Assembly (NCBI GenBank): GCA_013334735.1
Contig: JAAXXA010000041.1
Location: 1-11,502, forward strand
Length of the DNA: 11,502 nucleotides
DNA from: Bacteroidota bacterium
GTDB taxonomy: Bacteria; Bacteroidota; Bacteroidia; Bacteroidales; CG2-30-32-10
Direction: 5' to 3'
The notes beneath the pieces are model-generated. The model was given only the letters and a program-made list of their open reading frames with translations, was not told where the DNA came from and ran no database searches. The position numbers and the translations under genes are program-made. This document shows positions 6,509 through 11,502 of this stretch, one piece after another. The stretch's first letter is position 1, and each line of letters begins with the position of its first letter.

Positions 6509-8326
6509 ATGACTATTAAAAACATCTGCTTATATTTCATTGCTTTTATATTTTTTACAATAAGCTTCTTATTTTCTTTCGGACAGAATAAAACGGACAG
6601 CCTACTTAAAGTCGTAAAATCAAGCAAGTACGACACAAACATGGTACTTGCTCTTGCCGATCTGTGTTTTGAATACCATTACAACGACCTAAAAAAAGCA
6701 AACCTATATGGACAGAAGGGATTGGTTTTAGCCAAAAAAATCGGCTATATCAAGGGCTTTGCCATGTGTAATAATAATATAGGAACTGTGTATTTTAGCC
6801 AAGGCGACTATCAAAAAGCTTTGGAGTATTATCAAAAATCCTTGAAAATATATCAATATATTAATTTAAAAAAAGAAATTCCAGGTTGCTATCAAAATAT
6901 TGGAAGTGTATATATCAAAAAAGGAAAATATAAACAGGCAATAGAATATTTTCAGAAATCATTAGAAATCATTGAAAAATATGGAGATAAAAATAGAACT
7001 GCGCGTTGCTACATAAACATAGGAATTATTCATAAAGAACAAAGAAATTATCCGCAAGCTTTGAAATATTATGAAAGAGCGTTAAAAATATATAAAGAAA
7101 TAGATTACAAGAGAGGAATAGCTGAATGCTATAATAACATAGGTTCTGTCAAATATTTCGAGGGTAGTGTTAACGATGCTTTGGAATATTATAAAAAAGC
7201 ATTAGAAATAAATAAATTTACCGGTAATAAAATCGGAGAATCCACTAATTATAATAACATTGGAGCAATTTATACTGAACAAGGCAATAGTATTGTAGCG
7301 TTAGAATATTTTAAAAAATCACTAAAAATAAAAGAAGAGCTTAATGATGAAAGGGGAATATCTGCTTGTTATACAAACCTTTCCCATTTGAGTCTGACTC
7401 TGAAAAATTACCGGCAAGCATTGGAATATTCTAATAAAGCTTTAATTCTTGCAAAAAAACTAGGTACTTTTGATTTGAAACAAAACGCATATTTGAATTT
7501 ATCAATAATCAACGACAACCTTGGTAATATTAAAGACGCATTCAGATATTATAAACTTTATTCCGAAACCAAAGATTCAATATTAAACAAGGAAAGCCAG
7601 AAGAAAATTGTAGAAATGGAAGTAAAATATGAAACAGAAAAAAAAGAAAAAGAAATAATCAAACAGAACACAAAAATTGCTTTATTAGAACAAGGAGATA
7701 AAATTGAAAAATACAAGCGTAATGGATTGATTGCAGGGGTATTTTTAATTTCTTTATTATGTATTTTCATATTTTTCAACCTTAGAAAAAGGATAAAATT
7801 AAATGTTCAATTATATAAAAACCAAAAAGAGCAGTTTCGCATACAAAAGCTACTGGCTGAATCGGAACTTAATAATGAAAAATTACAAAGTTTACAGTTA
7901 CATAAAGAACTTGAATATAAAAATAAAGAACTCATTAATTTCGCTTTGCATATAGTTGAGAAAAATGATTTTTTGGAAGAACTTAAATTAACCCTATTAA
8001 ATTCATTCGAAACAATAAAACCTAAAGAACTAATCTTTACAATTGATCAAAATCTGATGAGTCTTGAAAAAGAAAGAAAAGAATTTGAAGCTAGTATTGA
8101 GAAAGTTAGTGAATCTTTTTCAATGAAATTACGAGAAAAATTTCCAGATGTTACTAAAAGCGAGGATCGACTTTCCGCTCTTTTAAGGCTTAATTTATCT
8201 TCAAAAGAAATCGCGATGATCCTCAATATTTCTTCTCAAAGTATTGACAAATACAGATACAAGCTTAGAAAAAAATTTAATTTAAAAGAAGAAGTTAACT
8301 TGTACGATTTTCTTAATAGTATTTAA
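6509..8326 (+). CDS. Membrane-tethered TPR-repeat regulator with C-terminal LuxR-like HTH
   Basis: Likely a one-component regulator that senses through extracytoplasmic TPRs and binds DNA in the cytoplasm. Layout: signal peptide 1-25 (ending SFG|QNK); TPR solenoid about 51-370; acidic/basic coiled coil 365-402; one transmembrane helix 406-424 followed by positive RKRIK; a second coiled coil about 435-540; and an HTH at 561-600, where LSSKEIAMILNISSQSIDKY is the GerE/LuxR-type helix-turn-helix. The TPR units repeat every 40 residues exactly from 91 (IGTVY, IGSVY, IGIIH, IGSVK, IGAIY, LSHLS, LSIIN at 91, 131, 171, 211, 251, 291, 331) with one weaker unit at 51-90. Each has an A-L/F-x-Y core, and most end in C-Y-x-N. 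This domain order is common in Bacteroidota. The ligand and target genes are unknown; candidates are its own promoter, the divergent hydrolase (150-bp shared gap) and the secreted protein downstream. Confidence 0.9.
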   Translation: MTIKNICLYFIAFIFFTISFLFSFGQNKTDSLLKVVKSSKYDTNMVLALADLCFEYHYNDLKKANLYGQKGLVLAKKIGYIKGFAMCNNNIGTVYFSQGDYQKALEYYQKSLKIYQYINLKKEIPGCYQNIGSVYIKKGKYKQAIEYFQKSLEIIEKYGDKNRTARCYINIGIIHKEQRNYPQALKYYERALKIYKEIDYKRGIAECYNNIGSVKYFEGSVNDALEYYKKALEINKFTGNKIGESTNYNNIGAIYTEQGNSIVALEYFKKSLKIKEELNDERGISACYTNLSHLSLTLKNYRQALEYSNKALILAKKLGTFDLKQNAYLNLSIINDNLGNIKDAFRYYKLYSETKDSILNKESQKKIVEMEVKYETEKKEKEIIKQNTKIALLEQGDKIEKYKRNGLIAGVFLISLLCIFIFFNLRKRIKLNVQLYKNQKEQFRIQKLLAESELNNEKLQSLQLHKELEYKNKELINFALHIVEKNDFLEELKLTLLNSFETIKPKELIFTIDQNLMSLEKERKEFEASIEKVSESFSMKLREKFPDVTKSEDRLSALLRLNLSSKEIAMILNISSQSIDKYRYKLRKKFNLKEEVNLYDFLNSI

Positions 8327-8410
8327 CCTTTTCTTAAAACATTTCAGTATATGTTTGAGATTATACCAATTCTTAATATAAATTAGTCCAAGGCTAATTT
8401 TATTATAGAA

Positions 8411-8486
8411 TGGTTAATGCCGATCTGCAATATGTTAAGTTCAACATTTGTCGGACTATTACATATTGAGTATCGGTATTACACCA
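8411..8486. repeat. Long imperfect inverted repeat (21-bp arms)
   Basis: Arms 8415-8435 and 8461-8481 pair at 17 of 21 positions: TAATGCCGAT matches TAATACCGAT and CAATATGT matches CAATATGT, with three central mismatches. The outer TGGT (8411-8414) pairs with ACCA (8483-8486) across a one-base bulge. The loop is 25 bases. No T-tract follows on either strand, so it is not an intrinsic terminator. Confidence 0.7.
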
Positions 8487-8676
8487 ACATGGGCTGAACG
8501 CTGATCTCTAAATTTTTAAAATTTTCCTTTGTAGTGGCGTAACCATCAACAAGAAATTTTCGCTCTCTTTTATTAACCAAGGCCTGAGCTTAAACTTGTT
8601 CGACTTCGCTCATCACAAGTCCGCTCATCTTCCAAAGTTCGGGCAATTAATAATACGGAAATTTATCCTGTTCGTA

Positions 8677-8730
8677 CCGATTAGCTTTCTGTAATATTTT
8701 TTAGTAAAGAATAAACACAAAGCAAATCGG
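8677..8730. repeat. Inverted repeat with 12-bp arms
   Basis: CCGATTAGCTTT (8677-8688) pairs with AAAGCAAATCGG (8719-8730) at 11 of 12 positions, the exception being a central A-A. The loop is 30 bases and AT-rich. The CCGATnnGC core recurs in the hairpin at 8411-8486, suggesting a shared building block. Confidence 0.6.
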
Positions 8731-8733
8731 CAT

Positions 8734-8787
8734 ATACCAATCTATTTTTTCTAATTCGATTGTATCGTTTAGAAAAAAGATTGGTAT
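8734..8787. repeat. Near-perfect 54-nt hairpin at the right end of the element
   Basis: ATACCAATC plus TTTTTTCTAA on the left arm (8734-8754, with a 2-base TA bulge) pairs with TTAGAAAAAAGATTGGTAT (8769-8787). The inner part continues with CGAT-TGT-ATCG (8757-8767), leaving a 3-base loop. Almost the whole segment can fold back on itself in DNA or RNA. It lacks a trailing T-run, so a role as element terminus or RNA stem fits better than termination. Confidence 0.75.
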
Positions 8788-8907
8788 CAGAGTATAGGAC
8801 TATAAAGATAAAATTATCTCTTGTTTTCCTTTATCAGTGATAACGCCAAAAAAAGTAAAAAAACTCAAATTACACATATAACTGATTATCTGCATTTTAA
8901 TTATTCC

Positions 8908-8966
8908 TATCCATAAAAAATCCATATAAATTAAAACAGCTATCCATAAGAAATCCATATAGATTA
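8908..8966. repeat. Two 26-bp direct repeats with 33-bp spacing
   Basis: TATCCATAAAAAATCC... at 8908-8933 and TATCCATAAGAAATCC... at 8941-8966 are identical at 24 of 26 positions; both differences are A to G. A 7-bp spacer separates them. They lie about 92-150 bp upstream of the secreted-protein start and could be paired operator sites or a simple tandem duplication. Two copies are not enough for a CRISPR array. Confidence 0.75.
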
Positions 8967-9057
8967 TTTTTATTTGATTCAAACATACTGTAATTTTATT
9001 TTTTTATATATATAAATAACAGATTATTATAAATTTTAGCAATGTTAATTTTAAATT

Positions 9058-10914
9058 ATGAAAACAACAAAAACTTTTAAAGTTGCAAAAAGCATTATAT
9101 CTGCCTTACTAATTATCAATTGTCAATTATTAATTATTAATTGTGTTGCGCAAGGTGGCGCATCCATAAACACTACCGGCACAGCTGCTCATAATTCGGC
9201 AATGCTCGATGTAAGCAGTACAACGCAGGGGCAGTTACTTCCCCGTATGAGCTCTGCCCAGATGAATGTAATTACCTCGCCTGCAACAGGACTTGTCATT
9301 TATAATACGGATTGCAACACTCTCAGCTATTATAATGGAACTTTCTGGGTTGCTATTGGAAATACAGGAATCGTTTCTGCGCCCGGAGTTATTACAGGTA
9401 ACACAGCTCCCTGCCAAAACGCAACAGGTGTAGCTTATTCTATTGCTCCTGTAAGTGGCGCAACTGCATATAACTGGACTTTGCCCACAGGCGCAACCTT
9501 AGCCACCGGTCAGGGTACAACAAGCATTACTGTCAACTTTGGAATATCGAATGGCAATGTATGTGTAACCGCTATTAGCTCTTGTGGCTCAAGCAACGCT
9601 AATTGTACAGCAATTACTTTTCTTCCTGTACCCTCTGCAGCAGGCACAATCTCAGGCACAATTCCTGTATGCCAAAGCCAAAACGGCGTATCATATTCTA
9701 TTAGTTCTATAAGTGGTGCTACAGGCTATGTGTGGGCATATACAGGCAATGGTTTTTCTGTAGCTACAGGCAGTAATACAAATTCCATCACTGCCGATTA
9801 TTCAGTTACCGCCACATCAGGTAATCTTAGCGTTTATGGAACAAATGTTTGTGGAAACGGTTCAGCTTCTTCTACTTATGCTGTTACGGTGAATTCTCCG
9901 CCCACGACAGCCTCTGCCGGTAATGACATAAATCCGGTATGTGGTGTGACGACTGCAACATTAGCGGGAAATACACCTAGTGTAGGAACAGGATCTTGGT
10001 CAGTTGTTTCCGGCACAGCCACCATAACTACTCCAAGTTCGCCAACATCAGGTATAACAGGGCTTGCAGTACCCGACACTGCAACATTACGTTGGACCAT
10101 ATCCAATTCGCCTTGTACTGCTTCTGCTGACGATGTTGTTATTACTACCATTTCCTGCTGTAATATTACGGGAACAGGTGGTACTATTACTTCATCCGGA
10201 GGTAGAACTATCCACACTTTTACCTCTTCCGAAACATTTGCTGTAACTTGTGGAGGTGGAAATGTTCAAGTTCTGGTAATAGGCGGTGGTGGTGGTGGTG
10301 GTTATACTGGCGGGGGAGGCGCAGGTGGTTACCAATATAACGCTTCTTTCCCTGTAACAATTCAATCATATACAGTAATAGTAGGAGGAGGAGGAAATGG
10401 CTCACAGCAATTAGGAAGTAACGGGAATAACAGTGTTTTTTCTACAATAACAGCATTAGGAGGAGGTGGTGGTTCACATACCGAAGCTGGTAATAACGGT
10501 GGTTCAGGTGGTGGGTCTTCAGGTACTCTTGCGGGAGGGATAGGTAGTCAAGGAAACAATGGTGGTTCCGGACATTGGGGTACTACTTGGGACGGTGGTG
10601 GTGGCGGTGGCGCTGGTTCCGCAGGAACAAGCGGAACTAGCAATAATGGAGGACATGGTGGAAACGGTTTAGCAAATTCAATAAGTGGTTCTTCAGTAAC
10701 TTATGCAGGAGGAGGAGGAGGAGCAGGCACAAATGGCCAAAGTGCCGGTGTAGCTGGTACAGGTGGTGGAGGCAATTCAGGTGCTGTCAGTTCGGGTAAT
10801 GGTTATGCCGGTACTGCTAATACCGGTGGCGGGGGTGGTAGTTCAGGAGCTAACTCTGGTCTATCAGGTGGTCCTGGTGGTTCAGGAATAGTAATAATAA
10901 GTTATTTACCATAA
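9058..10914 (+). CDS. Secreted modular protein: PKD/Ig-like repeats and glycine-rich C-terminal half
   Basis: Probable exported surface or matrix protein; function unknown. The signal peptide is residues 1-31, with likely cleavage at CVA|QGG. Residues 32-102 (SINTTGTAAHNSAMLDVSS, LLPRMSSAQM, TGLVIYNTDCNTLSYYNGTFW) match a head module common in Bacteroidota secreted and fibre-like proteins. Three Cys-containing PKD/Ig-like modules follow at about 106-190, 191-279 and 280-367; the first two share the form PxCQ...GVxYSI...SGATxYxW, the third ends with DTATLRWTISNSPCTASADDVVIT. Residues 368-618 are very rich in Gly, Ser, Ala and Asn, beginning with a conserved-looking VQVLVIGGGGGGG...YTVIVGGGG block and ending GGSGIVIISYLP. 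No typical type IX secretion C-terminal domain is visible, so the export route is unclear. In-frame GGT (six copies, 10285-10302) and GGA (five copies, 10708-10722) tracts may vary in length. It has a visibly higher GC content than its neighbours, explained at least partly by Gly/Ala/Thr content. Confidence 0.85.
   Translation: MKTTKTFKVAKSIISALLIINCQLLIINCVAQGGASINTTGTAAHNSAMLDVSSTTQGQLLPRMSSAQMNVITSPATGLVIYNTDCNTLSYYNGTFWVAIGNTGIVSAPGVITGNTAPCQNATGVAYSIAPVSGATAYNWTLPTGATLATGQGTTSITVNFGISNGNVCVTAISSCGSSNANCTAITFLPVPSAAGTISGTIPVCQSQNGVSYSISSISGATGYVWAYTGNGFSVATGSNTNSITADYSVTATSGNLSVYGTNVCGNGSASSTYAVTVNSPPTTASAGNDINPVCGVTTATLAGNTPSVGTGSWSVVSGTATITTPSSPTSGITGLAVPDTATLRWTISNSPCTASADDVVITTISCCNITGTGGTITSSGGRTIHTFTSSETFAVTCGGGNVQVLVIGGGGGGGYTGGGGAGGYQYNASFPVTIQSYTVIVGGGGNGSQQLGSNGNNSVFSTITALGGGGGSHTEAGNNGGSGGGSSGTLAGGIGSQGNNGGSGHWGTTWDGGGGGGAGSAGTSGTSNNGGHGGNGLANSISGSSVTYAGGGGGAGTNGQSAGVAGTGGGGNSGAVSSGNGYAGTANTGGGGGSSGANSGLSGGPGGSGIVIISYLP
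9106..9144 (+). repeat. 21-bp tandem duplication coding the signal-peptide core
   Basis: Codons for LLIINC occur at 9106-9123 and again at 9127-9144, 16 of 18 bases identical, joined by a CAA codon. The hydrophobic core of the signal peptide is therefore a repeated heptad, LLIINC-Q-LLIINC-V. The DNA resembles the AATTATCAATTGT-type simple repeats seen between genes in many Bacteroidota genomes. Confidence 0.8.
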
Positions 10915-11004
10915 ACAGGTATTGATTATTGAATTAAATATAACTTTCCCAAAAATATTTTAATAAATTATTATTTTTTATGTTAAAACACCTATTTTAT
11001 TTCG

Positions 11005-11012
11005 TATATTAG
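11005..11012 (+). promoter_or_regulatory. Promoter-like box TATATTAG without an obvious gene
   Basis: TATATTAG matches seven of eight positions of TAnnTTTG. Downstream on this strand there is only a 15-codon frame (ATG 11042 to TAA 11087-11089) that runs through the terminator hairpin. A short transcript from about 11020 to 11090 is conceivable, but support is thin. Confidence 0.2.
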
Positions 11013-11052
11013 CTATTATTTAAAACAAAAACAAACATCAAATGCGGTTAAT

Positions 11053-11087
11053 AAAAAAACCGTTCCCTTTTTCAAGAGAACGGTTTT
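11053..11087 (-). terminator. Intrinsic terminator for the minus-strand korB transcript (possibly bidirectional)
   Basis: A 10-bp perfect stem, AAAACCGTTC (11056-11065) with GAACGGTTTT (11078-11087), encloses a 12-base loop. Read on the minus strand the right arm is followed by a run of seven T (complement of 11053-11059), the classic form of an intrinsic terminator. On the plus strand the tail is TTTTAATTAAT, so it may also stop read-through from the secreted-protein gene. Confidence 0.8.
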
Positions 11088-11103
11088 AATTAATAAAAAC
11101 GAG

Positions 11104-11128
11104 ATCCCCGCTTAAAACGTGCGGGGAT
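11104..11128 (-). terminator. GC-rich hairpin directly after korB, first of two tandem hairpins
   Basis: ATCCCCGC (11104-11111) pairs perfectly with GCGGGGAT (11121-11128) around a 9-base loop, 15 bp past the korB stop. On the minus strand it is followed by CTCG and then five T. The 8-bp GC-rich stem stands out from the AT-rich surroundings and resembles dispersed CATCCCCGC/GCGGGGATG palindromes known from many bacteria, so it could be a repeat that serves as a terminator. Confidence 0.6.
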
Positions 11129-11143
11129 GACAAATTGAATAAT

Positions 11144-11502
11144 TTATTTTATTTCCCACGTGGAAGGACCCATCAAGAGTTCGTCGATTTTTCCTTCACC
11201 GTCTTTTTTCTTTGCTTCGGCAATTTGATTTTCCATTTCGACTTCGTAGCGGTTGCGCTGGCGATCGAGGAAGACTCCGAGCGGAAGTGGCAGAGCCGGA
11301 TTATCATAGAAGCTGCTGAGTATGAATGCAAGGTCTTTTGATGATTCATCGTGCACGAGGCAGTCGTTTATGCTGTGCTTGCCGTCGTTAATATTAATTA
11401 CAACGGGTTTCCATCCGTCGAGTTTTATTCCTTTATCTTTTTGCTTTCCGAATACGAGCGGTTTATTATTTTCGAGATAGATAACGTTGTCGTCCTTAGT
11501 TT
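11144..11502 (-). CDS. korB: 2-oxoacid:ferredoxin oxidoreductase, beta subunit (C-terminal part)
   Basis: The last 119 residues of a thiamine-diphosphate-binding beta subunit of the 2-oxoglutarate/2-oxoacid:ferredoxin oxidoreductase family, which with the alpha subunit converts a 2-oxoacid, CoA and oxidised ferredoxin to acyl-CoA, CO2 and reduced ferredoxin in the cytoplasm. The frame is open to the window edge, so the start and the TPP-binding GDG region lie outside. Diagnostic C-terminal blocks are PLVFGKQKDKGIKLDGWKPV, INDGKHSINDCLVHDE, DNPALPLPLGVF and the final KIDELLMGPSTWEIK. The GTG at 11354-11356 is internal (Val in CLVHDE), not a start. The alpha subunit gene is normally just upstream, here beyond the right edge. 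Two hairpins follow the stop. 2-oxoglutarate is the best guess for substrate; pyruvate or branched 2-oxoacids cannot be ruled out. Confidence 0.88.
   Translation of the reverse strand, partial: TKDDNVIYLENNKPLVFGKQKDKGIKLDGWKPVVININDGKHSINDCLVHDESSKDLAFILSSFYDNPALPLPLGVFLDRQRNRYEVEMENQIAEAKKKDGEGKIDELLMGPSTWEIK

Larger units (their letters stand above)
8363..8787. repeat. Hairpin-rich element bounded by inverted ATACCAAT ends (possible MITE-like or dispersed repeat)
   Basis: The left end reads ATACCAATTCTTAATATAAA from 8363 and the right end, read on the minus strand from 8787, reads ATACCAATCTTTTTTCTAAA: two similar ends in inverted orientation about 425 bp apart. A second pair of inverted matches lies inside: ATGCCGATCTGC at 8417-8428 against ATGCCGATTTGC (minus strand, 8733-8722). 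Between them are three further hairpins (8381-8399, 8411-8486, 8677-8730) and the string TTCGACTTCGCTCA at 8602-8615. No target-site duplication and no intact transposase are visible. A non-autonomous element, the remnant of an IS, or a structured RNA are all possible. The mobile-element reading is inference; the symmetry is seen directly. Confidence 0.5.
8327..9057. other. 731-bp non-coding stretch
   Basis: No credible gene was found on either strand. The longest frames are about 60 codons and are either without an ATG (plus strand around 8516-8692, ending in a stop) or an artefact of the 33-bp direct repeat (minus strand, 8800-8982). The left two thirds (8363-8787) hold a cluster of inverted repeats, annotated separately. 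The right third (8788-9057) is very AT-rich, with the direct repeats at 8908-8966 and a TATATATA run near 9006-9013 that would be the leader region of the secreted-protein gene. A TAAATTTT at 9030-9037 is only a partial match to TAnnTTTG. No clear terminator hairpin follows the TPR gene stop at 8326. Confidence 0.7.

Noticed and set aside
8411..8660. Integron attC site, suggested by hairpins and GTT/AAC strings
   Set aside because: No proper RYYYAAC and GTTRRRY pair at the right spacing, and no integrase gene in view.
8516..8692. Open plus-strand frame of about 60 codons inside the hairpin-rich element, and a protein-like but stop-interrupted minus-strand reading
   Set aside because: No ATG on the plus strand, and several stops on the minus strand; it could be decayed transposase sequence, but I recognise no transposase motif.
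8908..8966. Possible CRISPR array
   Set aside because: Only two copies with a 7-bp spacer; no further units and no cas genes in the window.
8800..8982. 60-codon minus-strand frame containing YMDFLWIAVLIYMDFLWIG
   Set aside because: The repeated protein text is just the translation of the 33-bp direct repeat in AT-rich DNA; no family resemblance and no supporting start context.
10064..10405. Overlapping frames on both strands within the glycine-rich gene
   Set aside because: Shadow frames caused by GGT/GGA-rich codons (giving Leu-, Pro- or His-rich text); the modular secreted protein explains this DNA.
11042..11089. 15-codon frame MRLIKKPFPFSRERF
   Set aside because: It is the read-through of the terminator hairpin and lacks independent support.
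11135..11341. Plus-strand frame of 68 codons opposite korB
   Set aside because: The minus strand clearly encodes the conserved KorB C-terminus, so this is a shadow.

Overview
The window looks like a chromosomal segment of an uncultured member of the Bacteroidota, probably Bacteroidales-like. This rests on several things: AT-rich DNA, short AT-rich gene gaps, no clear Shine-Dalgarno sites, a TAnnTTTG promoter box, Bacteroidota-style versions of UvrA and the WecA-like transferase, a TPR/transmembrane/HTH regulator, and a secreted protein with PKD-like and glycine-rich modules. The korB fragment at the right edge points to ferredoxin-linked 2-oxoacid metabolism, common in anaerobes but not limited to them. 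All family assignments are by eye; no database search was run.

Left block (1-4718, + strand): three closely spaced genes that look like one operon. They are a 5'-truncated WecA/MraY-type sugar-1-phosphate transferase (lipid-linked glycan synthesis), an exported or membrane-anchored lytic transglycosylase (GH23/SLT fold), and uvrA (nucleotide excision repair). A LOG-family nucleotide phosphoribohydrolase follows at 4817-5536, preceded by a small array of AACTTTA repeats.

Middle block (5537-8326): an exported alpha/beta-hydrolase-fold protein on the minus strand, whose stop codon abuts that of the LOG gene. Its catalytic Ser, His and oxyanion HG motif, and probably its Asp, appear to be replaced, so it is a candidate pseudoenzyme. 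Divergent from it is a 605-residue protein with a signal peptide, exact 40-residue TPR repeats, one transmembrane helix, a coiled coil and a LuxR-like HTH, which reads as a membrane-tethered one-component regulator. A good Bacteroidota -7 box lies just upstream of its start.

Right block (8327-11502): a 731-bp non-coding stretch containing a dense cluster of inverted repeats (8363-8787), possibly a small mobile or dispersed element, then two 33-bp-spaced direct repeats. It is followed by a 618-residue secreted protein with three PKD-like/Ig-like modules and a glycine-rich C-terminal half. The window ends with two tandem hairpins that probably terminate the incoming minus-strand gene, and the 3' part of korB.

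The items most worth a second look are the predicted dead hydrolase, its divergent membrane-bound TPR-HTH neighbour, and the hairpin-rich element at 8363-8787. There is no CRISPR array, rRNA, tRNA or intact transposase.
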